16,811 bases of DNA from assembly GCA_003488525.1 (NCBI GenBank), contig DNLG01000142.1, positions 5,801 through 22,611 of the forward strand, given 5' to 3'. The translations under genes were made by a program, and so were the position numbers. A model generated the notes under the pieces. It did no database searches. It saw only the letters and a program-made list of their open reading frames with translations, and was not told where the DNA came from. The stretch's first letter is position 1. Each line of letters begins with the position of its first letter. The DNA is from Bacteroidota bacterium. GTDB lineage: Bacteria > Bacteroidota > Ignavibacteria > Kapaibacteriales > Kapaibacteriaceae. Positions 1-7,152 of the stretch are shown piece after piece.

Positions 1-3000
1 GCGATGTGCGTTCGCTCGACGATTCGCGCATGACGGCCGGACGCTCCTCTGCTGTGATCTCTGATCCTTCAACGGGCGAACTGCTGTTCTACACCGATGG
101 CGTAACGGTGTGGAACCGTTACCATGAAGTCATGCCGAATGGCACGGGGCTCATGGGCGACCCTACAACAAGTCAGGGAGTGCTGGTAGTACCAGCTCCG
201 GGTCGTCCCGGAATTTACTATCTGTTCAATGCAGCCCCAACCTCCGCCCCCGATGCCGCCTATCGATGTCTGTGTCTGTACTACAGCATCATCGACATGC
301 GCGCCAGTAACGGACTCGGCGATATCACCACGAAAAATGAATTCGTGCTCAGCGATGTGACCGAACACCTTACGGCAACGTTGGACTGTCGGGGTGACAG
401 CTGGTGGATTATCACGCGCAGCCGTGTCTCCCGCCATTTCTATAGTCTTCGGCTAGGCAGGGACTACCTGGAAACGACCCCAGTCGTTTCAGCAGTAGGC
501 AATCCACTTCTGGAAGCTCGAGGTGCGGGGCAGCTTCATGTCTCCCCCGATAATCGTCGTATGCTGCTGACCTCGACAACGGGCAACTCGCAGCTGTTCG
601 ACTTCGACGGGCAGACCGGACGCGTCACCGGTGGCACGAGCCTCTTCGGTGCAGAGAACAAGGGCGAACACTACGGCGCAGCATTTTCACCTGACGGGCG
701 TCGGGCCTACATCACTGTCAGCAACGCCGACAACACCCGCACCACACAACTGTATCAGTTCAACGTTGCTCTCAGGAGTGCAACGGATGTTGTCGCTTCA
801 AAGGCACTCGTGGCGGACCTGTCACAGACCTCATCATGGGTACCTCTGCAGCTCGGGCCGGACGGACGAGTCTACGTTGGCATCCCGGGGATGCGCAGCC
901 TGAGTGTCATCCAGTCGCCGAACAATGACGCCCCCTCGGTGGACTTTGAACGCAATGCGATAGCCCTTGCGGGAAGTGTCCGATCGGGATTGCCCAACAT
1001 TGCTGCTCCGTTGCTGTTTGAAGCAGCTGATCGGAACTCCGGTTGTGTGTTGCCGGTGGCGGACTTCACGGCACCAAGCATATTGTGTGCGGGCACAACA
1101 GCAGCATTTGTCGACAAGAGCTCGGGGAATGTCGAGTCGTGGCAATGGCAATTTGAAGGGGCTACGCCATCGACGTCAACCGAACGCAACCCATCGAAGA
1201 TCACGTATAGCACGGCAGGAACATACACCGTACGACTCATCGTCAGAAGCGTGTACGGCATTGACACATCAACGGCGAAGATCGAGGTCCTGAAGCGCCC
1301 GTCTCTTGCGACCGATTCGACCGTGATTGCCTGCCCGGATAGCCCCCTGCAGCTACATGTAACGGGCGCTGACAGCTATCGTTGGATTCCGGCTACCGCC
1401 GTGAGCGATCCAACCTCGCCCTCGCCGATCGTGCGCGTTCGTACGACCACACGCCTGACCGTCATTGGCACGGGCAGTGATGGATGCACCGACACGGCCA
1501 CGGTTCTCGTGCGCGTGCCGACCACGAGTGTCAGCGCAAACGCAACGATCTGTCGTGGTGCATCGGTGCAGCTGCGCGCTTCCGGGGGCAATGCCTATGC
1601 ATGGAGCCCGGCTACCGGACTCAGCGACACGACCTCTGCATCACCGGTCGCGAATCCGCGTGAATCGACAACCTACGTCGTGACGATCGACCTTGGAGAC
1701 TGCACCGTGCGTGACACCGTACGCGTAACGGTGTTGGACTCCTTCATGGTCCGTATCGACGGCCCTTCTCAGGCCTGTGCCGGCGACACGGTCACGCTTA
1801 GAGCTACAGCCGGTACGGTCTTCGAATGGAGTGGTCCTGGCCTGCTGAAAGGATCGGCCGACACGGCGCGTGTCGTTCTGCCTGTGGACGGGAGCCGCAT
1901 AGAGCTTCGCGTGCAGAGTGGACTTTGCTCGGCATCTGATGTCATCGACATCGCCCCCTATACGCTACCGAAACTGACCGTTCAGCCCAGCGTCAGGATC
2001 TGCTCTGGAGAGCGGGTGCGTCTTACGGCTGATGCCGGTGGAGCATCCATCCGATGGTTCCCTTCTGTGGGACTTGACGTCGATACCGGTGGCGTCGTAA
2101 CGGCATCGCCGCGTATCTCCACAACCTATTTGATCGAGGCCACCAGTGAGACGGGCTGTTCGGTGCGGGACACCATTCGTGTGACAGTGACTCCAACGCC
2201 GAGCGTCAACGCCGGTGCCGACCTTTCCATCTGCGCCGGTGTGGGCAAACGACTTCTTGCGTCAGGTTTCGGAGAGGTATTCTCCTGGTCGCCGGCCGAT
2301 GGCCTGAGCGACCCAACGTCACTAACTCCGGTTGCATCACCAACGGTGACCACCACCTATGTTCTGCGATCGCAGATCGGCAGCTGCGAGGAGTTTGACA
2401 CGGTGACGGTCTACGTTTCGAGGCTGCGCGTCAGGCTTACCGGCGACACAACGGCGTGCCGCGGAAATGCCGTTCGCATTCAAGCCAGCGGCGCTTGGCA
2501 GTACAGATGGAGTCCGGCGCTGGGTTTGGTCGACAGCACGTCGGCAACACAGACCTTTATCGCTGACACAACCGTCACCTACACGGTCACGGGCGTCGAT
2601 GGTCTTGGATGTACCGAAACACAGTCGATCACGATCGTCGTTCGTGACACCGTCTCACTGTCCGTCACGGCAGGCACGATCTCAGCAACGGCTGGTCAGG
2701 ATAGCGTAGGTATCCCGGTCATTATTGACGTACCGGAACACATGCTGCCGCTGCACCTGGACGAAATGCGTGCCACTCTGGTCAATGACGTTGGCGCATT
2801 CTTCCCGACGAGTACAGATCGGGGCGATCTGCGGGTAAGCATACGTGGCAAGCAACGTTTATCACACCTACGCATCCAGAACATCGAACTGATCAGCCCG
2901 CGCCAGCGTGTGACAGCCCTACGGGGCGTGGTGCTATCCGGGCAGATCATCAGTGCCGATCTGCTGTGGGAGAATGTTGAACTCGATGCGGCAAAGTGCC

Positions 3001-3341
3001 CGACCCTTACGGTTTCCCCCGGCATCATGTACATCAATGGATGCAACATTCTCAAGCGCCTCATCAAAACATTCACCGTTCCTAAGGTGGGCGTGCGTGT
3101 TCGGCCTCGTGACCACATCATTGACGTCGACATCCAGGCCGAGCTTCCCGGTCAGTACGAGGTGCGTCTGACAACACTCGAGGGTAGCACCGTGTATGTG
3201 ACGGAAATGACGATCTACGACGGTGACCGTCGTTCGGTGACCGACATGGTGGACATGTCCGAACGAAGCTCGGGAGCATACTACCTCCTGGTACGAACAC
3301 CGCTCGGACAAACAATGACTCCCGTGATGTGGATGCCGTAG
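1..3341 (+). CDS. Large secreted propeller/PKD/Ig-repeat protein with C-terminal T9SS-like domain (5' end outside window)
   Basis: The frame is open to the window edge (codons in phase with position 3), so the GTG at 6 is probably internal and a signal peptide plus a few dozen residues are missing. Residues below are counted from that GTG. Residues 15-345 resemble the N-terminal propeller of Bacteroidota gliding/adhesion proteins (LLFYTDGVTVWNR, MPNGTGL, FSPDGRRAYI). A PKD domain follows at 351-429 (WQWQFEGATP, YSTAGTYTVRLIV). Six Ig-like repeats of about 75 residues cover 432-880, each with an early Cys, a central Y/F-x-W-S/P element, a late Cys and a closing D-T-V-x-V-x-V strand. Residues 884-1025 form a different beta-rich domain, and 1027-1111 look like a divergent T9SS sorting domain ending in an Ala-Tyr-Tyr-Leu-Leu-Val strand. 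The likely role is a surface-attached or released adhesin or matrix protein; the ligand is unknown. The TonB receptor gene starts 27 bases downstream, so co-transcription is likely. Confidence 0.85.
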   Translation, partial: DVRSLDDSRMTAGRSSAVISDPSTGELLFYTDGVTVWNRYHEVMPNGTGLMGDPTTSQGVLVVPAPGRPGIYYLFNAAPTSAPDAAYRCLCLYYSIIDMRASNGLGDITTKNEFVLSDVTEHLTATLDCRGDSWWIITRSRVSRHFYSLRLGRDYLETTPVVSAVGNPLLEARGAGQLHVSPDNRRMLLTSTTGNSQLFDFDGQTGRVTGGTSLFGAENKGEHYGAAFSPDGRRAYITVSNADNTRTTQLYQFNVALRSATDVVASKALVADLSQTSSWVPLQLGPDGRVYVGIPGMRSLSVIQSPNNDAPSVDFERNAIALAGSVRSGLPNIAAPLLFEAADRNSGCVLPVADFTAPSILCAGTTAAFVDKSSGNVESWQWQFEGATPSTSTERNPSKITYSTAGTYTVRLIVRSVYGIDTSTAKIEVLKRPSLATDSTVIACPDSPLQLHVTGADSYRWIPATAVSDPTSPSPIVRVRTTTRLTVIGTGSDGCTDTATVLVRVPTTSVSANATICRGASVQLRASGGNAYAWSPATGLSDTTSASPVANPRESTTYVVTIDLGDCTVRDTVRVTVLDSFMVRIDGPSQACAGDTVTLRATAGTVFEWSGPGLLKGSADTARVVLPVDGSRIELRVQSGLCSASDVIDIAPYTLPKLTVQPSVRICSGERVRLTADAGGASIRWFPSVGLDVDTGGVVTASPRISTTYLIEATSETGCSVRDTIRVTVTPTPSVNAGADLSICAGVGKRLLASGFGEVFSWSPADGLSDPTSLTPVASPTVTTTYVLRSQIGSCEEFDTVTVYVSRLRVRLTGDTTACRGNAVRIQASGAWQYRWSPALGLVDSTSATQTFIADTTVTYTVTGVDGLGCTETQSITIVVRDTVSLSVTAGTISATAGQDSVGIPVIIDVPEHMLPLHLDEMRATLVNDVGAFFPTSTDRGDLRVSIRGKQRLSHLRIQNIELISPRQRVTALRGVVLSGQIISADLLWENVELDAAKCPTLTVSPGIMYINGCNILKRLIKTFTVPKVGVRVRPRDHIIDVDIQAELPGQYEVRLTTLEGSTVYVTEMTIYDGDRRSVTDMVDMSERSSGAYYLLVRTPLGQTMTPVMWMP

Positions 3342-3374
3342 AAGCTATCGATGCCGTAGCTTTGCGCGATGCCG
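3332..3374 (+). repeat. 18-base-period direct repeat spanning the stop and start codons of adjacent genes
   Basis: GATGCCGTAG occurs at 3332-3341 and 3350-3359, and its first seven bases (GATGCCG) recur at 3368-3374, exactly 18 bases apart each time. All three copies are in the same frame. The first supplies the last Met-Pro and TAG stop of the upstream gene, the second is a free ATG-CCG-TAG, and the third supplies the ATG-CCG start of the TonB receptor. AAGCTA and TAGCTT flank the middle copy as a short inverted repeat. This is seen directly; any role in translation is inference. Confidence 0.6.
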
Positions 3375-5483
3375 CTTGTAGGTCTTTTCTTTTTCCTCGC
3401 ACTTGCCATGGACGTTGGGGCAGCGCCATCAGCCCCTTTCGAGGCCGATACTTCTCGTGCCAGTCTTCAGACAGACAGCCTCAAGCAATACCAGTCCAAG
3501 CAGGTAGTCGTTACCGGCACCCGAAATGAGCTCCGAGCAAAGGATTCTCCGGTGCGGGTTGAGATCATTGACTCGAGACGCATGGCAAACTCCGGGATGG
3601 CTACCATGGCCGATGTTCTGCGCGAGCAGACAGGCATGGCCGTTAGCGGTGCGATCCGCTCTGGCATTCAGATGAATGGTCTCGGTCCCGACCACACACT
3701 CATTCTCATTGACGGTCAGCCAATGATCGGGCGCGTTGCCGGCGTACTTGACCTTTCAAGACTCTCGATCGGCAACGTAGAGCGAGTGGAGATCGTCAAG
3801 GGCCCGATGAGCAGCATGTACGGCAGCGACGCGCTTGCCGGTGTGATCAACATCATCACCAAGCGTCCGGCCGACAGTCTGCATGGCGACGTGCTCCTGC
3901 AGCAGCAGACACGTGGCACCGGTGAAGGACGCGTTGAGATAGGATGGGGCTCAGATGATCTTGAGCTCTCGGGTTTTTTCAATGCAAAGAATCAGCAGCC
4001 GTTCAGCCTTTCGCGTGGTGCTTCAACGGTGCCTATTGCCGGTTTTACCGATGCCACCGTGCAGGGTAACGTACTATGGCGTCCGAAACGAGCATGGACT
4101 TTGCGATCATGGGTGCGAGCGTTCGGCTCGCAGACCAGCGGCTCGTTCATTGAAAGCGTTGCCGGTCAGATCGCCTCAAACTCGGGAAGTGTAACGCAGT
4201 GGGATGGATCGGCGACAGTCAACGCTGAGTACCGATCGGGTCGGGCCCGACTGAACATCACCTCGTATGGCTCGGTCTATAACGAGCGCTATGACTTCGA
4301 TACCGTGCAGGGATCTGGGTCTACCATCGATGATCTGCAACGCCGAATTCTTCGCACGTATGCTCAGTATGATCTCATGATCGGTGCGAAAAATCGCATG
4401 ACACTAGGGGGCGAGTATATCCTTGACGACATTTCCGGAACTCGCTACCGTGATTCTACCGGCATTGATCCCTCATATCGCACAGCGGTGGCGTTCACGC
4501 AGTGGGAAGGACTTCCGACGGAGTACATTTCCTATGTTCTGAGTGCTCGGATCGATGACAACAACGCCTTCGGCACTGCCCTGAGTCCACGCTTCTCTCT
4601 GCTGCTCAAGCCCGGCGAGCATTTTCGTGCCTCTGCCAGCATCGGGACCGGATTCAAGGCCCCGGATTTCCGTCAACTCTTCGTCACGTTTTCCAACCGT
4701 CTCTCCGGTGCCGGCTACGATCTTCTTGGGGCCTCACGTCTGGGCATCGATCTTCAGCCGGAACGTAGCCTGTCATACGACCTCGGTTTACGATATGAAG
4801 ACGGACATCGCCGGCTGACGTCGGTGTCCTCGATCATCTACAACGCCGAGGTCCGCGGCTTCCGCAACGAGCTGTCAAATTTGATCGAGTTCTATTACGT
4901 GCGGACTGTTGGTGGACGTGATGTTTACTCATATCGGAATGTGGCGCGCGCCTTCACGCAGGGTATCGAGACGAATCTCAATCTTGCCTACGCGCATGAT
5001 GCGATCGGCACGTTCTCGGTACTTGCAGGATATCAGTTCCTTGATGCCAGAGACCAGCAAGTAGTTGATGCAATCGACAAGGGTCAGGCTGGCACGGCAC
5101 AGGGGCTGCTCACGCATGAAGCCTATGGTGGACTTTGGGGACGTTCTCGCAACAGCGGGGTTCTGCGTCTGCAGTACGACGATCCATCACAGGCATTCTC
5201 TGCCAATGCACGCTTCCAGTTCATTGGCCGATTCGGAGTTGAGGCACTCGATAAGAATGGCATCGTCATCAGCGATCCTCCACGGAAGGTTCTGGATCGC
5301 GACGATGAATATGTTGCCGGCTATACGGTGCTGAATCTTGCGGTATCGTATACCAGCCAGATAGGTCAGACGCGCGCAACCTTTGGCGTTGGACTCATGA
5401 ATGCCCTTGACGTGCTGGATCCGATCGTCATCCCCGGACTCGTTGGCCGGCAGTTCACGGCCCAGGTGCAGCTGCGATTCTAA
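3369..5483 (+). CDS. TonB-dependent outer-membrane receptor
   Basis: This 704-residue protein imports a scarce nutrient such as a siderophore, heme or corrinoid across the outer membrane using TonB/ExbBD energy. It has an N-terminal hydrophobic signal (residues 3-14, then Gly-Ala-Ala), a TonB-box-like stretch (KQVVVTGTR, 44-52), and a plug domain at about 45-168 with LILIDGQPMIGR, NVERVEIVKGP, MYGSDALAGVINIITK. A beta-barrel of usual size follows and ends in the aromatic terminus QVQLRF expected of barrel proteins. The carboxypeptidase-like N-terminal extension of SusC-type receptors is absent, so it belongs with the BtuB/FepA/Cir type. The ATG at 3369 is the first possible start because an in-frame TAG lies four codons upstream. 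No strong Shine-Dalgarno is visible, so coupling to the upstream gene is plausible. The substrate cannot be told from sequence alone. Confidence 0.93.
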   Translation: MPLVGLFFFLALAMDVGAAPSAPFEADTSRASLQTDSLKQYQSKQVVVTGTRNELRAKDSPVRVEIIDSRRMANSGMATMADVLREQTGMAVSGAIRSGIQMNGLGPDHTLILIDGQPMIGRVAGVLDLSRLSIGNVERVEIVKGPMSSMYGSDALAGVINIITKRPADSLHGDVLLQQQTRGTGEGRVEIGWGSDDLELSGFFNAKNQQPFSLSRGASTVPIAGFTDATVQGNVLWRPKRAWTLRSWVRAFGSQTSGSFIESVAGQIASNSGSVTQWDGSATVNAEYRSGRARLNITSYGSVYNERYDFDTVQGSGSTIDDLQRRILRTYAQYDLMIGAKNRMTLGGEYILDDISGTRYRDSTGIDPSYRTAVAFTQWEGLPTEYISYVLSARIDDNNAFGTALSPRFSLLLKPGEHFRASASIGTGFKAPDFRQLFVTFSNRLSGAGYDLLGASRLGIDLQPERSLSYDLGLRYEDGHRRLTSVSSIIYNAEVRGFRNELSNLIEFYYVRTVGGRDVYSYRNVARAFTQGIETNLNLAYAHDAIGTFSVLAGYQFLDARDQQVVDAIDKGQAGTAQGLLTHEAYGGLWGRSRNSGVLRLQYDDPSQAFSANARFQFIGRFGVEALDKNGIVISDPPRKVLDRDDEYVAGYTVLNLAVSYTSQIGQTRATFGVGLMNALDVLDPIVIPGLVGRQFTAQVQLRF

Positions 5484-5962
5484 ACTGGCTTGAAGCCCTC
5501 AAACGCCTGGCGGCATTCGTTACAGTAATGCAGTGACCGACACAGTGTGGGCCCGAACGGGCTTTTGAGCGTTGTCCGACGCGACCCGCAATACGGACAT
5601 GCTACATTGTTGAGAACCTCGAGCTCCAGCGTCAGCGTATCAAACTGCTCAGGTGGAGCCAGCCCATGCTCCAGGAGTGCTGCTCGCCCCCTGTCGGTGA
5701 GCCTGTTGGTCGTCCACGGTACATCAAATGTCACGGCCACCTCAACATGCTCAACACCGAGAGCACGAACGGCGGCCTCGACGTCTGCACGCATCACATC
5801 GATGGCGGGGCATCCAACGAAAGTGGGGGTCATAGTGACGCGAACCAACGCATCATTGTCGACCTCGACATCCGTGATGATCCCCATATCTACGACCGAG
5901 ATCGTCGGGATTTCCGGATCTCGCACGGCGTGAAGTGCTGAAAGTACCTCGTCGCGCGTCAT
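5480..5962 (-). CDS. paaD: Phenylacetyl-CoA epoxidase maturation protein PaaD (MIP18/DUF59 family)
   Basis: PaaD-type proteins are thought to help mature the metal centres of the PaaABCE ring 1,2-phenylacetyl-CoA epoxidase, acting in the cytoplasm in aerobic phenylacetate breakdown. The 160-residue product begins with the MIP18 fold (DPEIP at 15-19, MTPTFVGCPA with conserved Cys51, DVPWTTNRLT at 80-89). It ends with a zinc-ribbon-like tail holding Cys122/Cys125 and Cys147/Cys150, plus Cys141. E. coli PaaD has the same order and the same FGPT/FGST-C-ribbon ending. I choose ATG at 5962: it follows the paaC stop by one base (TGATATG), whereas the frame's longer version starts with TTG at 5986 inside paaC. 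The TAG stop interlocks with the TAA of the opposing TonB receptor gene. Confidence 0.92.
   Translation of the reverse strand: MTRDEVLSALHAVRDPEIPTISVVDMGIITDVEVDNDALVRVTMTPTFVGCPAIDVMRADVEAAVRALGVEHVEVAVTFDVPWTTNRLTDRGRAALLEHGLAPPEQFDTLTLELEVLNNVACPYCGSRRTTLKSPFGPTLCRSLHYCNECRQAFEGFKPV
5551..5566 (+). terminator. Candidate weak intrinsic terminator for the TonB receptor, inside opposing paaD
   Basis: GCCCGAACGGGC followed by TTTT forms a short GC-rich hairpin (4-5 bp stem) plus a T run, about 70 bases beyond the receptor stop codon. It lies antisense within the paaD coding region, where the codons also constrain it. There is no intergenic space for a terminator here, so this is the nearest candidate. 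The stem is short and confidence is low. Confidence 0.28.
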
Positions 5963-5963
5963 A

Positions 5964-6719
5964 TCACCACTGAGCCGAAGGATCAATGCGATACACTTCT
6001 GTCATCTCTACGAGCAATGGAGCCAGGAACTCAGAATGATAGCCGTCTCTGCCGCCAAGAACAGCCGCGTGATCGTGCGGCATGGTCAGCGTAGCCTTTG
6101 CGAGGATACCCTGCACAAGAACTTCCCATTCGGCACGAAGCGCGTCTTCGCCTGGGAAGAAACCGGTGGCAACAAGGTCCGCGTCACCCGGACGTGATTC
6201 AAAAAGACCAAGCGCATAGGGCCATGCTGTATTCAGCGCCGACTGCATGCGGGCTTTGGATTCTTCGGACCCCTGCGACCCGAGCTGCACGATCCACGTC
6301 TGGGCGTGATAGAGGTGATACTTGAGCTCACCTTGGATCTTGTGAGCCAGCTTGGCAAGGGGCTCAAATGAACTCTCCCGGAGTGCGCTCCATCGAACGT
6401 ACTCTGCCGCATCGAAGAGCAGATGCCGTACAAGGGAAAAGTCATACTCACCATTGGGTAGCTCTACGAAATGGCACGACCGCATGTCAGCTTCGGCGCG
6501 ACCGAATGCCATCACGTCGGGATCAGGCATACCGAAGTGCTCGTGCAGGATCGCGTAGAGCGCCTGAGCGTGCCCAAGCTTGTCCTGCGCTACGGACGAA
6601 AAGGCAATGTCCTCTTCGAGGACGGGTCCCAATCCCGTCCACTCGGAATGGCGATGCGCAAGGATCAGCACATCATCGGCCATCCGCACAAGCAGATCTT
6701 TTACGGCATCCTGATTCAT
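5964..6719 (-). CDS. paaC: 1,2-phenylacetyl-CoA epoxidase structural subunit PaaC
   Basis: PaaC is the ferritin-like partner of catalytic PaaA in the epoxidase that converts phenylacetyl-CoA to its ring 1,2-epoxide. The 251-residue length matches the family. Recognisable elements in order are LILAHRHSEW (18-27), LEEDIAFSSVAQDKLGHA (34-51), GELKYHLYHAQTW (130-142), RMQSALNTAWPYALGLFE (158-174) and the C-terminal GRDGYHSEFLAPLLVEM...W (223-251), all matching E. coli PaaC in order and spacing. The start ATG overlaps the paaB stop in an ATGA arrangement (6716-6719), showing translational coupling; paaD begins one base after its stop. PaaC is regarded as the non-catalytic member of the pair, so PaaA must be supplied from elsewhere in the genome for activity. 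Confidence 0.95.
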   Translation of the reverse strand: MNQDAVKDLLVRMADDVLILAHRHSEWTGLGPVLEEDIAFSSVAQDKLGHAQALYAILHEHFGMPDPDVMAFGRAEADMRSCHFVELPNGEYDFSLVRHLLFDAAEYVRWSALRESSFEPLAKLAHKIQGELKYHLYHAQTWIVQLGSQGSEESKARMQSALNTAWPYALGLFESRPGDADLVATGFFPGEDALRAEWEVLVQGILAKATLTMPHDHAAVLGGRDGYHSEFLAPLLVEMTEVYRIDPSAQW

Positions 6720-7108
6720 GACTTCTGCTCTCCCTGTTGCTTCTTGTAGGCCTCTACCTTGTTGCGTACCATGTATGCACCAACATCGCGGTAGGTCTTC
6801 TCCGGCGTTGTGGCAAAGATGTCGGCATCACCGGCCGACATGGTAACAACGTCCCGGGTGTTGACGACCCACAGATTCACTGTCTGCCCACGCCGGCCAT
6901 ACTGCTCCTTTGCAAGAAGCAGAGCCAGATCGGCATTGGGTGCATGAACCGACCCCACATGAACATGGTGGGCACCGGTACGTTCCTGGTGGAAGACCTC
7001 AAACGTGGGAAACTGATCGAGCTCTGCTTTGGGTTCCGGAGCAGATCCCGGATCCTGCTCGATCTCCATGCGCGTAACGCGCGGATCGAGTGAAACGATC
7101 GTAGCCAT
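6716..7108 (-). CDS. paaB: 1,2-phenylacetyl-CoA epoxidase subunit PaaB, with an N-terminal extension
   Basis: PaaB is a small bridging subunit of the PaaABCE epoxidase. The core lies at residues 34-115: FPTFEVFHQ, HHVHVGSVHAPNADLALLLA (48-66), LWVVNTRDVV (79-88) and a later TYRDVGAYMV, all matching known PaaB proteins. E. coli PaaB begins almost at the core, whereas this one carries about 33 extra acidic/proline-containing residues in front. The ATG at 7108 has no strong ribosome binding site, and Met14 (codon at 7069) is an alternative start that would still leave an extension of about 20. The gene is first in a tight paaB-paaC-paaD string. Upstream, 44 bases away on the same strand, is the end of an unrelated secreted-protein gene, not paaA. 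Confidence 0.93.
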   Translation of the reverse strand: MATIVSLDPRVTRMEIEQDPGSAPEPKAELDQFPTFEVFHQERTGAHHVHVGSVHAPNADLALLLAKEQYGRRGQTVNLWVVNTRDVVTMSAGDADIFATTPEKTYRDVGAYMVRNKVEAYKKQQGEQKS

Positions 7109-7152
7109 TCGTGCAAACTACGAAGTTTCTTTGGGCCGCTTGCCCCCTGACC

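Noticed and set aside
7115..7128. AAACT-ACGA-AGTTT mini-hairpin before paaB
   Set aside because: A five-pair AT-rich stem with no T run on the minus strand is too weak for a terminator.
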